NCBI RefSeq assembly: GCF_021287135.1
Contig: NZ_JAJTBB010000015.1
Span: 55,977-119,976 of the forward strand
Direction: 5' to 3'
DNA: 64,000 bases
DNA from: Acidovorax sp.
GTDB taxonomy: Bacteria > Pseudomonadota > Gammaproteobacteria > Burkholderiales > Burkholderiaceae_C
The translations under genes were made by a program, and so were the position numbers. Every line of letters begins with the position of its first letter. Positions within the stretch are counted from its first letter, which is position 1. The notes beneath the pieces were generated by a model. The model saw only the letters and a list, made by a program, of their open reading frames with translations. It did no database searches and had not been told where the DNA came from. Shown in pieces: positions 25,002-35,533 of this stretch.

Positions 25002-25702
25002 CGACCTCCCACATTCCCCCGATCACCGAAGACGACATCGCCCAGTTCCTCACGAACACGCCGGGCTTCTTCGAGCGCCATGCCGAGGTGCTGGCCAGCG
25101 TGCAGATCACCAGCCCCCACGGCGCGCGCGCCGTGAGCCTGCAGGAGCGCCAGGCCGAAATGCTGCGCGAGAAGATCAAGGGCCTGGAACACCGCATCAT
25201 GGAGATGGTGCGCAACAGCACCGAGAACGCCGCCATTGCGCACAAGGTGCACCAATGGACCAGCGCGCTGCTGCAGGTGCGCGATCCCTTCGACCTGCCC
25301 CAGGCGGTGGTGGATGGCGTGCGCTCCCTGTTCGACGTGCCCCAGGCTGCGGTGCGGGTGTGGGAAGTGGCGGCGCCGTACATCGATGCGGATTTCACCC
25401 AGGGCGCCAGCGACGATGCGCGCGCCTTCGCCTCGTCCCTGACCATGCCATTCTGCGGCCCCAACCTGGGCTTTGAACCCGCTGGCTGGCTGGCGCAGCA
25501 GGCCCAGGAAGAAGGCGGCGAGCCCGCCCAGTCGCTGGCCCTGCTGCCGCTGCGCGCGGGCGCCATCGACAGCGCCACGCCGGCGTTCGGCCTGCTGGTG
25601 CTGGGCTCGCCCGACCCGCAGCGCTTTGACGCCACCATGGGCACCGACTTCCTGGCGCGCATGGCGGAGCTTGCCAGCGCGGCCTTGCTGCGCCTGAAAT
25701 GA
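24998..25702 (+). CDS. DUF484 family protein (GAF-like)
   Basis: A 234-residue protein of the DUF484 family, which regularly sits between dapF and xerC. The conserved start [20 protein letters not shown] is followed by a coiled-coil-like region (about 40-75) and a GAF-like domain. The molecular role is unknown. Translation starts on the dapF stop codon (ATGA). Confidence 0.88.
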   Translation: MTTSHIPPITEDDIAQFLTNTPGFFERHAEVLASVQITSPHGARAVSLQERQAEMLREKIKGLEHRIMEMVRNSTENAAIAHKVHQWTSALLQVRDPFDLPQAVVDGVRSLFDVPQAAVRVWEVAAPYIDADFTQGASDDARAFASSLTMPFCGPNLGFEPAGWLAQQAQEEGGEPAQSLALLPLRAGAIDSATPAFGLLVLGSPDPQRFDATMGTDFLARMAELASAALLRLK

Positions 25703-25706
25703 GCCA

Positions 25707-25793
25707 CCCCCCTGAGGCGCGGCGCGCCTTCCCCCCGCTCTCGCCGCGCTGCGCTGCGCGGGCGGGCGCCGCGCGCCGTTTGTAGGACCGCAG
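25707..25793 (+). repeat. C-rich repeat (CCCCCTGAG..GCGCCTTCCCCC family), second copy
   Basis: CCCCCCTGAGGCGCG followed by GCGCGCCTTCCCCCCG, then a run of GC-rich hairpins, fills nearly all of the 95-bp gap between the DUF484 gene and xerC. Similar DNA follows the gene at 15128, separates rsmH from ftsL, and lies inside murD. Confidence 0.6.
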
Positions 25794-25797
25794 CGGG

Positions 25798-26763
25798 ATG
25801 CCGGAGGCACCACCCGACCCGCACGTACTGCGCTACCTGGAGCATGTGCGTGTCGAAAAGCGGCTGGCGGCGCGGACGCTCACCCTCTACACCCTCGACC
25901 TGCAAAGGCTGGCGCAGTTCGCCGCCGGCGTGAACCTGCCGCTGCTGCAGCTCACCAGCGCCCACATCCGCCGCTTCGTGGCGCAGATGCACAGCGCCGG
26001 CCGCAGCGGCCGCGGCATTGCGCTGGTCCTGTCGGGCTGGCGCGGTTTTTTTACCTGGGCGGGCCGCCAGGGGCTCATTGCGCACAACCCGGTGCAGGAC
26101 GTGCGCGCCCCGAAGGCGCCCAAGCCGCTGCCCAAGGCCCTGGGGGTGGACGACGCGGTTCGCCTGGCCGAGTACGACAACACGGGGGGCGACCCTTGGC
26201 TGGAGGCGCGCGATGCGGCCCTGGTCGAGCTGCTGTACGGCTGCGGCCTGCGCGTGGGCGAAGTGGTGGGCCTGGATGTGGCGCCCAGCGCCGACGCGCA
26301 GCGCCAGGGCCGCGGCTGGGTGGACCTGCAGGCGGGGGAAGCCCACGTGTTTGGCAAGGGCAGCAAGCGCCGCAGCGTGCCCGTGGGCCGGGCCGCCGTG
26401 GCAGCGCTGCAGGCCTGGCTGGCGCTGCGGGCGGTGCCCTTCGGCGGTGCAGGCGCGGCGCGGCTGGATGTGGCGCTGTTCGTGGGCCAGCGGGGCGCCC
26501 GGCTCACGGCCCAGTCCATCTGGCTGCGGTTGCGCCAGCGCAGCCAGCAAGCCGGCTTGACCACGCCCGTGCACCCGCACATGCTGCGCCACTCGTTCGC
26601 GAGCCATGTGCTGCAAAGCAGCGGCGATCTGCGCGCGGTGCAGGAGTTGCTGGGCCACGCCAACATCACCACCACCCAGGTCTACACGCGGCTGGATTTT
26701 CAGCACCTGGCGCGGGTCTACGACGCCGCCCACCCCCGCGCACGCAAGAAGCCTGCGGACTGA
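25798..26763 (+). CDS. xerC: Tyrosine recombinase XerC
   Basis: A 321-residue site-specific recombinase that resolves chromosome dimers at dif with XerD. The N-terminal core-binding SAM-like domain is at about 5-90. The catalytic residues lie in ELLYGCGLRVGEV (Arg), GKGSKRR (Lys), HPHMLRHSFASH (His-x-x-Arg), LLGHANI (His) and TTQVYTRLDF (Tyr). The position after dapF and DUF484 supports XerC over XerD. Confidence 0.93.
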   Translation: MPEAPPDPHVLRYLEHVRVEKRLAARTLTLYTLDLQRLAQFAAGVNLPLLQLTSAHIRRFVAQMHSAGRSGRGIALVLSGWRGFFTWAGRQGLIAHNPVQDVRAPKAPKPLPKALGVDDAVRLAEYDNTGGDPWLEARDAALVELLYGCGLRVGEVVGLDVAPSADAQRQGRGWVDLQAGEAHVFGKGSKRRSVPVGRAAVAALQAWLALRAVPFGGAGAARLDVALFVGQRGARLTAQSIWLRLRQRSQQAGLTTPVHPHMLRHSFASHVLQSSGDLRAVQELLGHANITTTQVYTRLDFQHLARVYDAAHPRARKKPAD

Positions 26764-26874
26764 CCGTTGCCGGCCCGCGGCGGCCCGGGGGGGCCATCGG
26801 GAACCAAACCGCCTGCATCCGCCTCGGACGCCGATGCGGCCGCTTCTGTTCTGGCCGCCTGAGAGGGTTTCTGC

Positions 26875-27555
26875 ATGCGTCAATGGATCCGTACCGGCCT
26901 GCGGGCCAACCGGGGCTTTATCGTCTTTTTGCTGTGCCTGGGGGTGTTTCGCACCGCCATCGCCGACTGGAACCCCATTCCCTCGGGCTCCATGCGCCCG
27001 ACGCTGCTGGAGGGCGACGTGGTGTTCGTCAACCGGCTGGCCTACGACCTGAAGCTCCCCCTGACCGACGTGGTGCTGGCGCACTTGGGGGAACCCCAGC
27101 GGGGCGACGTGGTCACCTTTGCTTCGCCGCTGGACGGCACGCGGCTCATCAAGCGCATCGCCGCCCTGCCGGGTGATACCGTGGAGATGCGCGACGAGGT
27201 GCTTTATCTCAATGGCGAGCCGGCCCGCTACGACGCACCGGAGACGGTGGTGGAAGCGCTGGCCGAAGTCGGCGCCCAGGTACCTGCCGTCCGGTGGACC
27301 GAGCACCTGCAGGGGCATGAACGGCGCGTCCAGTGGCTGCAAGGGGTGTCCGCCCGCAAGAACTTCGGCCCCGTCACCGTGCCGCCGGCGCAGTACCTGA
27401 TGCTGGGCGACAACCGGGACAACAGCGCCGACTCGCGCTACATCGGCTTCGTGCCGCGCCACCTGCTCATCGGGCAGGCCCGGCGGGTGATGGTGTCGGC
27501 CGACATCCTCACCAACTGGCTGCCGCGCTGGGACCGCTTCGGGCGCGGAATCTGA
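26875..27555 (+). CDS. lepB: Signal peptidase I
   Basis: A 226-residue membrane serine protease that removes signal peptides on the outer face of the inner membrane. There is a single N-terminal membrane segment at about 14-30. The catalytic Ser39 is in PSGSMRPTL and the Lys93 general base in RLIKRIAALPGD. The conserved GDNRDNSADSR follows. It is shorter than the E. coli enzyme, which has two membrane segments. It is not coupled to lepA here, and may be an additional paralogue. Confidence 0.9.
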   Translation: MRQWIRTGLRANRGFIVFLLCLGVFRTAIADWNPIPSGSMRPTLLEGDVVFVNRLAYDLKLPLTDVVLAHLGEPQRGDVVTFASPLDGTRLIKRIAALPGDTVEMRDEVLYLNGEPARYDAPETVVEALAEVGAQVPAVRWTEHLQGHERRVQWLQGVSARKNFGPVTVPPAQYLMLGDNRDNSADSRYIGFVPRHLLIGQARRVMVSADILTNWLPRWDRFGRGI

Positions 27556-27571
27556 GGCGCGTCGCCGTTGT

Positions 27572-29356
27572 TCACGCCGGGGAGGATTCGCCCGGGGACG
27601 CCTGAGGCGTTTGGGGCGTTTCGGGCGTTTGGGCGGGCAGCGAAAGCGTGAACGTGGAACCCTGGCCGACCTGCGATTCCACCGACAGCGTGCCCCCCAG
27701 CAGCCCGGCGAGCGCACGCGAGAGCGACAGGCCCAGCCCCGTGCCCCCGTGCTCGTAGCTGATGCGGGCGTGGCCCTGGCTGAACTTCTCGAAGATGACG
27801 CCGTGCAGCTCGCGGGGGATGCCCGGGCCGGTGTCCGTCACGCGCAGCAGCACCTGCTGCCCGCTGGCATCCATGCCGACGGCCAGGCGCACACCGCCGG
27901 CCGGGGTGAACTTGATCGCGTTGGACAACAGGTTGTTCAGGATCTGCTTGAGCTTGAGGCGGTCCGTCACCACGGTCTGCGGGACCGCCGGCGCGGTGGT
28001 CACCTCCAGCGCCAGCGACTTGGCCGCTGCGCTCACGCGGAAAAGCTCCACCACCTCGTTCACCAAGTCCCGCAAGGGCACGGGCTCGGAGTGGGTGGGC
28101 ATGGCGCCGGCCTCGATGCGGGCCAGGTCGAGGATCTCGGTAAGTAACGCGTTGAGGTGCTCTGCGCCCTGGCGGATGTAGCCCGCCTGTTCGCGCGTCT
28201 GCGGATCCTTGCTGCGCAGCTCCATCAGTTCGGCAAAGCCGCGGATGCCGGTCAGTGGGGTGCGCAGCTCGTGCGACATGGCGGCCAGGAACTCGCTCTT
28301 GGCCTGGTTGGCGCGCTGGGCATGCGCCTCGCTGTGCTCCAGCGCTGCGTGGCTGATGGCCAGCCGGCGGATGCTGCCCAGAAACACCGCGACAAAGGCC
28401 ACCACCATGATGCTCAGCAGCACCGTGAGCCACAGCACGGTGTTGCGCGTGGTGCGCCAGGGCGCAAAGGCCTGCTGCTCCGACGTGCCGCTGAGCACGG
28501 CCAGCGGGTAGCTGCCGACCCGGCTGTAGCCGATGATGCGCGACAGCCCATCGGAGGACCCCGTCAGCAGGGCGCCGCTGTTCTTGTCGCGGACTGCAGT
28601 GAGCAGCGGGGGCGGCAGCGGCCTGTCCACGCTGGCGGTGGCGCCACCCAGGACCCGCACGCGGATGGCGCCGTCCAGGCCCGCCAGCACCACGCCCCCC
28701 TCGCTGCCCAGCTCCACGCCACGGTACACGTCGGCGAAGTGCGACGGGTTGAGCGAGGCCACCACCACGCCGAGCGTGCGCCCGTCAGCGCCGACCACCT
28801 TGCGCGAAAGCTGGATGGTGGATACGCCCGACACCTTGCCCAGCACCGCGCGCCCGATGAAGAGTCCGTTGTACAGCATGCCCTGCGGGCCGGGGGCCTG
28901 CGCGGGCGGCAACAGATGCACGCCGATGTGGTTGCGCTCCAGCAGGTTTACGTGGTTGCTGCGCGAACCATCGGGGTCGAGGTTGCTGCCCTGGAAGCGG
29001 CCTTCGGCGTCCACGAAGGACAGCTGGGTCAGGATGTGCGGCACCATCCCGGTTTCGTTGGCGATGCTGATGAAGTCCTGGCTCTCCAGCGGGCCGTCGC
29101 GGGCCGTGTTCTCCAGCCGCGACATCGCCTGGTCCACCGTGTCCAGGATGCGCAGGGTGTGCTCCTTCAGGGCCAGGGCGGTGTTGGTGTTCTGGCGCAT
29201 CTCGGCGCTCAGCGTCTCGTTCCACTGCCAGCGCAGCAGGGCCGCCATCGTGGCCCAGGCGCTCAGCAGCACCAGCGCGCTGAAAACGCAGGCCACCACG
29301 AAGTACATCTGGGCGGGGTTGCGCCGCCACCGGGCGAGGCGGGGGAGCTGGATCAT
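27572..29356 (-). CDS. Membrane histidine kinase with a large periplasmic Cache-like sensor
   Basis: A 594-residue sensor kinase. Transmembrane segments at about 19-40 and 312-334 enclose a periplasmic domain of about 270 residues that reads as a double-Cache fold. The HisKA domain has the phospho-acceptor motif SHELRTPLTG near 360. The ATPase domain follows, with NLLSNAIKF, DTGPGIP and GGTGLGLSL. It has no receiver domain. It is the last gene of the five-gene arm and overlaps the upstream kinase by 4 bp (ATGA). Confidence 0.9.
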   Translation of the reverse strand: MIQLPRLARWRRNPAQMYFVVACVFSALVLLSAWATMAALLRWQWNETLSAEMRQNTNTALALKEHTLRILDTVDQAMSRLENTARDGPLESQDFISIANETGMVPHILTQLSFVDAEGRFQGSNLDPDGSRSNHVNLLERNHIGVHLLPPAQAPGPQGMLYNGLFIGRAVLGKVSGVSTIQLSRKVVGADGRTLGVVVASLNPSHFADVYRGVELGSEGGVVLAGLDGAIRVRVLGGATASVDRPLPPPLLTAVRDKNSGALLTGSSDGLSRIIGYSRVGSYPLAVLSGTSEQQAFAPWRTTRNTVLWLTVLLSIMVVAFVAVFLGSIRRLAISHAALEHSEAHAQRANQAKSEFLAAMSHELRTPLTGIRGFAELMELRSKDPQTREQAGYIRQGAEHLNALLTEILDLARIEAGAMPTHSEPVPLRDLVNEVVELFRVSAAAKSLALEVTTAPAVPQTVVTDRLKLKQILNNLLSNAIKFTPAGGVRLAVGMDASGQQVLLRVTDTGPGIPRELHGVIFEKFSQGHARISYEHGGTGLGLSLSRALAGLLGGTLSVESQVGQGSTFTLSLPAQTPETPQTPQASPGESSPA

Positions 29357-31851
29357 GTGAGCGTGGCCGGCATGGTGTCGGTGTACTCGGCAGTGAGCAG
29401 CATGATGTGGAAGATGGTACCCCCATCCGGCGCATTGGTCGCGTGGATGCGGCCGCCGTGCGCGGTGAGAATCTTGCGGCAGATTGCCAGCCCCAGGCCC
29501 GTGCCGCCCGAGCCGTCGCGCGTCTTGCTCGACTGCACGAAGGCCTGGAACACGGTCTCAAGCTCGGCGGGCGGTATGCCCGGCCCCTGGTCGCGCACCT
29601 GGATGTGGATGCTGTGGTCGGCGGCGATGCCGGCCTGGATGTCGATGATGGTGTCTTCGGGCGAGAACTTCACCGCGTTGCCGAGCACGTTGCGCACCAC
29701 CTGCTGGAAGCGTGCGGGGTCCACCTTGGCCACCAGGGGCACGCGGCCCAGGCGCAGGCTCAGGCTCAGGCGCTTGGAGCCGAGCAGCAGTTCCATCTCG
29801 GCGGCCACGTCCTCGATGAGGTCGCGCACGTCAGCGCGTTCGAAATGGAAGGCGCCGACGGTGCTTTCGATCTTGGCGATGTCCAGCAGGTCATTGACCA
29901 GCACCAGCATGCGCTGGCCCGCGTCGTGGATCTCTCCGAACATGGAGGCCAGCTGGGTCTGGTGCCGCCCCCGCGCCGTGCCCAGCTCCGAGAAGCCCAG
30001 GATGGACTGCAGCGGCGTGCGCAGCTCGTGACTGATGTTGGCCACGAATTCCGACTTGGCGCGGGACGCCTCTTCGGCCAGGTCGCGGGCGGCCAGGAAT
30101 TCGGTGATGTCCATGGTGGCCGTCAGGATGCCCACCGGCTGGTGGCCGTGGGCGGTGACGAGCACCTTGGTGATCTGCACGTCGCGGTAGCTGCCATCGG
30201 GGCGGCGCAGGCGTTCCTCGTAGCGGATGCGGCCGCCCTGGCGCAGCAGCTGGTCGTCGTGCGCACCGTAGGCCTGGGCCTCGTGGGAGGGCAGCACGTC
30301 GGCGTTGCGGCGGCCCAGCACGTCGGCACGGTCCAGGGCCGTGAAGTCCTCCCAGGCCTGGTTGACCGACAGCAGGCGCCCGTCCGGCGCTGTCATGCAG
30401 ATGGGCAGCGGGCTGCACTCCAGCACCTGGGCGGTGAACTCCAGCTGCTCCTGCAGGCGCTGCTGCACGGCCAGCAGGTCGGTCACGTCGGCGGCGCTGC
30501 CCGCAAAGCCGCGCAGCTTGCCCGTGCGGTCCCGCAGGGGCACGACCGCAATGTCCAGCGCACGCGTCTCGCCCTCGGGGCCGCTCAGGTGTACCTGGGC
30601 CATGCGCACCCCGGCCGGCCCCGCGGCATCGAACAGCGTGTCGATGGCGGCGCGGTCCTCGGCCTGGACCACGTCCCGCAGGTGCTGGCCGCGGGCGGCC
30701 TCCGCGGGCTGGCTGGTGAGGGCATGCCAGCGCGGATTCACGAAGCGGATCATGCCCTCGGCGTCGGTGCGGAAGATGAGTTCCTGCACGCTCTTGAACA
30801 GCACGGAGAGTTCCTGCTCCCGGCGTGCCGTCTCCAGCTGGGCCTCGTCCCGCTCGCGCTGGGCGGCTTCCCGTGCGCGGGCATTGCGCCACGAGGCACG
30901 GGTCAGCAGCCCGATCACGGCCAGCGCCACCACCATGAACAGCAGCGGCCCGCGCAGCGAGCGCAGCCATTGCTGGGTGGTGGCTGCATAGGGCTGCTCC
31001 ACGAGGGTCACCACCGGGTGGCTGTTGGAAAGGTGCCAGGCGCCCAGGCTGGAGTCGGCGCGAAACGTGGGCAGCGGCCCGTAGGTTCCTTTGCGTCCGG
31101 GAAGGGACTTCTGGAACAACGGATGCACCCCCAGATTGCTGCTGGGAGACAGGGTGTCGTTGCCGACCTGCGTCAGCAAGGTGCCGTTGTCCAGGACCAG
31201 CAACACCTGGGTGCGGGCGGGTGCGGCTTCCATCAGCTGCTGCTGGTAGGTGGCCAGAGCGTCCGGGCTGATCTGTGCGATGAGCAGCACCGAAGAAGCC
31301 GGCGACAGCTGCACGCGCCGTGCCACGGGAATGAACCCCAGGCCGGCGGGCACGGCCGGGCTGCGATCGCCCTGCGCCAGCGTCCGCCCTCCCACCCACG
31401 GCCCGATGACCACGCGGTCGTCGTCCAGGGCCCCCAGGTGCAGGCGCTGCAGGTCCACCCGACCCCGGCGGTCCGCAGGGGTGGTGGAGGCCAGCACCTG
31501 GCCCTGCGGGCTCACCACGGCAATGCTGCGCAGGAACGGCAGGCCCTGCAGGCGGTAGGACTGCTGCGCCTCCAGCTGGGCAAGGGACTGGCCCTCTGCG
31601 CCCAGGCCTTTGGCCAGGATGTCCAGCGCCAGCTTGGTGTTGTCAAACACCTGCGTGCTGTGCGCTTCCATCACGCTGGCCAGCAGTTCGAGCTGCCGGC
31701 GGTCTTGTGCCTCGGTGCGGCGCAGCTCCAGCCACATCAGCCCCGCCGTGCCGATGAGCACGCACAGGATGAGCAGCAAGCCGCTGGTCAGGACCCTGCT
31801 GCTCGCGAGGTCGGCGAAGCGGCGCTGGAGGTGGGGAAAAGGGCGTTTCAT
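29353..31851 (-). CDS. PAS-containing membrane histidine kinase
   Basis: An 832-residue sensor kinase. It has membrane segments at about 20-40 and 300-320 around a periplasmic sensor, then two PAS domains (about 350-465 and 470-590). HisKA carries SHELRTPLQSI near 610 and the ATPase domain carries NVLGNAVKFS, DQGPGIP and GGTGLGLAI. Like its neighbour it lacks a receiver. It starts 22 bp after the solute-binding-protein gene, so a periplasmic ligand complex could be the input. That link is inference. Confidence 0.9.
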   Translation of the reverse strand: MKRPFPHLQRRFADLASSRVLTSGLLLILCVLIGTAGLMWLELRRTEAQDRRQLELLASVMEAHSTQVFDNTKLALDILAKGLGAEGQSLAQLEAQQSYRLQGLPFLRSIAVVSPQGQVLASTTPADRRGRVDLQRLHLGALDDDRVVIGPWVGGRTLAQGDRSPAVPAGLGFIPVARRVQLSPASSVLLIAQISPDALATYQQQLMEAAPARTQVLLVLDNGTLLTQVGNDTLSPSSNLGVHPLFQKSLPGRKGTYGPLPTFRADSSLGAWHLSNSHPVVTLVEQPYAATTQQWLRSLRGPLLFMVVALAVIGLLTRASWRNARAREAAQRERDEAQLETARREQELSVLFKSVQELIFRTDAEGMIRFVNPRWHALTSQPAEAARGQHLRDVVQAEDRAAIDTLFDAAGPAGVRMAQVHLSGPEGETRALDIAVVPLRDRTGKLRGFAGSAADVTDLLAVQQRLQEQLEFTAQVLECSPLPICMTAPDGRLLSVNQAWEDFTALDRADVLGRRNADVLPSHEAQAYGAHDDQLLRQGGRIRYEERLRRPDGSYRDVQITKVLVTAHGHQPVGILTATMDITEFLAARDLAEEASRAKSEFVANISHELRTPLQSILGFSELGTARGRHQTQLASMFGEIHDAGQRMLVLVNDLLDIAKIESTVGAFHFERADVRDLIEDVAAEMELLLGSKRLSLSLRLGRVPLVAKVDPARFQQVVRNVLGNAVKFSPEDTIIDIQAGIAADHSIHIQVRDQGPGIPPAELETVFQAFVQSSKTRDGSGGTGLGLAICRKILTAHGGRIHATNAPDGGTIFHIMLLTAEYTDTMPATLT

Positions 31852-31873
31852 AACGGAGGCGTGGGGGAATCGG

Positions 31874-32685
31874 TCAGTTCAGGAGGATGCGTTCGAGCCC
31901 GTGGCGCCGGGCGGCGGCGCCCAGCCGGCCGTCCTGGCGCACGCGTTCGATGAACGCGTTCAGGGTGGCCAGCCATTCCGGATCGCCGGGCTTGACGGCA
32001 TGGGCATAGGGCAGCACGTGGAAGGGCTTGGGCGGGCTCAGCAAGGCTGCCCATTCCGTGCTTTCGGTCAGCGCGCGGCCGTAGGGGTAGTCGGTCATGA
32101 AGACATCCACGCGGCCCGCGGCCAGTTCCCGTTCGCGTGTCTCGGGCAGCCGGATGGACACCAGGCCCGCGTACTGCAGCCGCTGGCGCAGCACGGTTTC
32201 CATGAACGTGCCGGCCTGCACGCCGACCAGCACGCCGGGCTGGTCGATGTCGCTCCACTGGCGCACCACGCGGCTGGTGCGGGTGGTCACCGCATAGATG
32301 TCGCTTTGCAGATAAGGCGTGGCGAACTGCAGCTGTTCCGTGCGCCGCGCCAGCATGGCGATGCCGAACATGGCCACGTCGCAGGTGCTGGACAGGAGGT
32401 CGGGCACCAGGGTCACGAACGACGAGTCCACAAAACGCAGCCGCACCCGCAGGTCGGACGCCAGGGCGGTGGCCAGGTCAATGTCCAGGCCGCCGAGCTG
32501 GCCTGAGCGCGGGTCGCGGAAGGTGATGCGCTGGTACTCCGGCCAGATGCACACCCGGACCTCGCCGCGGGCCTGCACGCGGTCCAGCACCTCGCCGGCC
32601 GTGGCGGGCAGGCAGGCAAGGGTCCACAGCGCCGCGAGCGCCGCCAGCGCGGCGGCCCATGCGCGGCGGCGCGGGGCGTGCGCTG

Positions 32686-32689
<4 letters not shown>
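31874..32689 (-). CDS. Solitary family-3 periplasmic solute-binding protein
   Basis: A 271-residue protein with a signal peptide (about 1-27) and a complete SBP_bac_3 fold (VCIWPEYQRITFRDP, GLDIDLATALASDL). This is the type used for amino acids and related compounds. No ABC permease or ATPase gene is nearby. It starts on the stop codon of the HD-GYP gene (ATGA) and is followed by two sensor kinases. It is more likely a sensory adaptor than a transport component. The ligand is unknown. Confidence 0.85.
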
Positions 32690-33443
<754 letters not shown>

Positions 33444-33447
<4 letters not shown>

Positions 33448-33827
33448 GGGGCGGCGCCCGCGGTGCCCAGGCTGTTGATGGTCTCGATCAGCTTCAGGGG
33501 GCTGAAAGGCTTGAGCAGGTAGGCGTCGGCGCCGGCCATCATCCCGGCCTCGATGTCCTGGCTCTGCCCCCGGGCCGTCAGCAGCACCACCCAGGGGCAG
33601 CCCAGCGCCGGGTCGCTCTTGACCCTCCGGCACAGCTCCAGGCCGTCCATGCTGCCGGGCATCATGACGTCCAGCAGCAGCAACTGGGGACGCCACTGCT
33701 GCACGGCGGCCAGTCCCTCGTCGGCATTGACCGCCTCGTGGATCTCATGGTCCTCGAACTCCAGGGTCATGCGGATCAGGCGGCGGATGTCCGCATGGTC
33801 TTCAATAATCAGGATGCGTTGGCTCAT
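33444..33827 (-). CDS. Single-domain response regulator
   Basis: A 127-residue receiver domain with the acidic pair in IIEDH, the phospho-acceptor Asp53 in LLLDVMMPG, the switch Thr in LLTARG and the Lys in LLKPFSP. It has no output domain of its own, but the next gene, which overlaps its stop by 4 bp, is an HD-GYP protein. It is first in the five-gene arm and probable phospho-target of one of the two kinases. Confidence 0.9.
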
Positions 33828-33855
33828 GGCGGCAGGTCGTATTTGAATGTATCAA

Positions 33856-33890
33856 TTTTATCATAAAAATGATTTCTTGAAGTGATAAAA
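33856..33890. promoter_or_regulatory. Nested AT-rich palindromes between the response regulator and HTH-receiver genes
   Basis: TTTTATCA at 33856-33863 is the exact inverted copy of TGATAAAA at 33883-33890. Between them ATCAT-AAAA-ATGAT forms a second dyad at 33860-33873. The 71-bp divergent gap is strikingly AT-rich for this genome. The same TGATAAA core recurs upstream of cheW. It is a candidate binding site for a regulator of the island, perhaps the HTH-receiver protein itself. Confidence 0.5.
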
Positions 33891-33898
33891 TCTGCCGC

Positions 33899-34609
33899 AT
33901 GGAATCAAGCCAATGGGACTCTTTGCCGGCGGACTGCAGCACGCGTGACGTGGCGCGGGTCCTGGGCATGGCCGTGCGGTCCGTGCAACTGATGGTGGAC
34001 CGCGGCGAACTGGACGCCTGGAAGACACCGGGCGGCCACCGCCGCATTGCCAAGGCCTCCGTCGAGCGGTGGCTGGCCCAGCGTCAGGCGCCGCCTGGGG
34101 CCGGCCCGGCCCCAGGCGCTGCGGCGCCGCTGCCGGCCGCCGGGGCCCGCGGAGCGGCTGCCACGCCGGCACCGGCCGCGTTGCCGCCTGAAGGCCGGGG
34201 CGCCGCCGCGCAGCGTGTGCTGCTGATCGAGGATTCGGTGCACTTTCAGACGCTGGTCAAGCTGCTGATGTCCCACCACTTCCCGGGCATCGAACTGCAT
34301 GTGGCCGAAGACGGGATCGTGGGGCTGGCGATGGCGGGCGAACTGCAGCCGGACGTGCTCATCGTCGACATCCTCCTGCCCGGCATTGACGGCGCCACCC
34401 TGATTGCGCGCCTGCGCAGCCACCCCCAGTTCCAGCGCAGCCGGCTCATCGTCGTGACCTCGCTGGACGAGGACCAGCGCGGCCCGTATGCCTTTGCACT
34501 GGCGGGGCTGCCCGTGGTGCACAAGCCCTTGCTGGCACAAGAGCTGCCCGCCTTGCTGGCCGGCCTGCTGGCGCAACAGCCCGCGAAACAGCTGGCGCCC
34601 CGGCCCTGA
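33899..34609 (+). CDS. Excisionase/MerR-type HTH protein with a C-terminal receiver domain
   Basis: A 236-residue protein. Residues 12-60 are a MerR/excisionase-like helix-turn-helix (STRDVARVLGMAVRSVQLMV, then TPGGHRRI). Residues 62-103 are an Ala/Pro/Gly linker. Residues 106-222 are a receiver with ED, Asp157 in LIVDILLPG, VVTS and HKP. Response regulators usually carry the receiver first, so the order is reversed. It is a probable phosphorylation-controlled DNA-binding protein. There is no Shine-Dalgarno before the ATG. Confidence 0.83.
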   Translation: MESSQWDSLPADCSTRDVARVLGMAVRSVQLMVDRGELDAWKTPGGHRRIAKASVERWLAQRQAPPGAGPAPGAAAPLPAAGARGAAATPAPAALPPEGRGAAAQRVLLIEDSVHFQTLVKLLMSHHFPGIELHVAEDGIVGLAMAGELQPDVLIVDILLPGIDGATLIARLRSHPQFQRSRLIVVTSLDEDQRGPYAFALAGLPVVHKPLLAQELPALLAGLLAQQPAKQLAPRP

Positions 34610-34664
34610 GCCCGCGGCCCCGGCGGCTCGGCCTTCTTTCGGCCCGCTCCCTGAAAGGACTGTG

Positions 34665-35411
34665 ATGGTGACGACGCTGCCGCGCGTTTTGCTGGTGGAG
34701 GACGACGCCCACGTGCGCCGGTTCGTCCAGCTGGCGCTGGAGGATCTGGACATCGCCCTCGTGCCCTGTGCCACGCTGGCCGAGGCGCGGAATGCATGGA
34801 GCGCAGGCCCGGCCGCCGTGGTGCTGACCGACCTCACCCTGCCCGATGGTTCGGGCCTGGACCTGCTGTCGGGGCTGGCCGCAGCGCAGGCGGGCGGGGC
34901 CGCCGCGGCGTGCCGGATGGTGGTTTTCAGCGGCGGCGTCGACGGCGCCGCCGAGCGCCAGCTGGCAGCGCTGAAAGTCTGGCGCGTGCTGCGCAAACCG
35001 GCTTCGGTGGGCGCCCTGATCGGGTGCATTTCGGACGCGCTGGCCAGCCTGGCTGCGGCCCCGCCAGGGGATGCGGGCGCGCCGCCGGCCGCGCCGGCGC
35101 GCGACCCGGCCGTGGAGTTCTTCGGAGGCGACCGGGCGCTCTATGCCGCCTATCGCCAGGCCTGCCTGGCCCAGTTCGCGCACGACCTGGCGGCGGGCGA
35201 TGCGGCCATGGCGGCGGCCGACGGCGCGGCCGTGCAGCGCGTGGCGCACAACCTGAAATCGGTGCTGACGATGCTGGGCGAGGGCGGCGCAGCCCGTCTG
35301 GCGCGCGCCACCGAAGAGCTGGCCGCGGAGGGGGGCGCGGTCGGCGCACCCCTGGCGCAGGCTTGGCTGCGCCTGCGCCAGCAGGTGGCCGCGGTGGTTG
35401 CGGCCGGCTGA
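34665..35411 (+). CDS. Receiver-Hpt phosphotransfer protein
   Basis: A 248-residue protein. Residues 6-115 form a receiver (Asp56 in LTDLTLPDGSG, Ser in VVFSGG, Lys in RKPAS). Residues about 150-248 form an Hpt domain with the acceptor His195 in AHNLKSVLTMLG. It can pass phosphate between a kinase and another receiver. The ATG at 34665 has AAAGGA 5 bases upstream. It follows the HTH-receiver gene in the same direction, 55 bp away. Confidence 0.83.
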   Translation: MVTTLPRVLLVEDDAHVRRFVQLALEDLDIALVPCATLAEARNAWSAGPAAVVLTDLTLPDGSGLDLLSGLAAAQAGGAAAACRMVVFSGGVDGAAERQLAALKVWRVLRKPASVGALIGCISDALASLAAAPPGDAGAPPAAPARDPAVEFFGGDRALYAAYRQACLAQFAHDLAAGDAAMAAADGAAVQRVAHNLKSVLTMLGEGGAARLARATEELAAEGGAVGAPLAQAWLRLRQQVAAVVAAG

Positions 35412-35471
35412 TCCGGGCGGCGCTGGCGCCGGCCAGCCCCTTGCCGCAAAAGCCCGGCCCTGATCCGCCAC

Positions 35472-35494
35472 AAAAAAAGCCACCCGAAGGTGGC
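35472..35494 (-). terminator. Rho-independent terminator of the chemoreceptor gene
   Basis: On the minus strand GCCACC-TTCG-GGTGGC is followed by seven Ts. It lies about 40 bp after the chemoreceptor stop. The stem may also slow transcripts from the plus-strand receiver-Hpt gene. Confidence 0.88.
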
Positions 35495-35533
35495 CAAGAG
35501 GGATGCACAGGGAAAGAAGTCGGGCCGCAGGCG

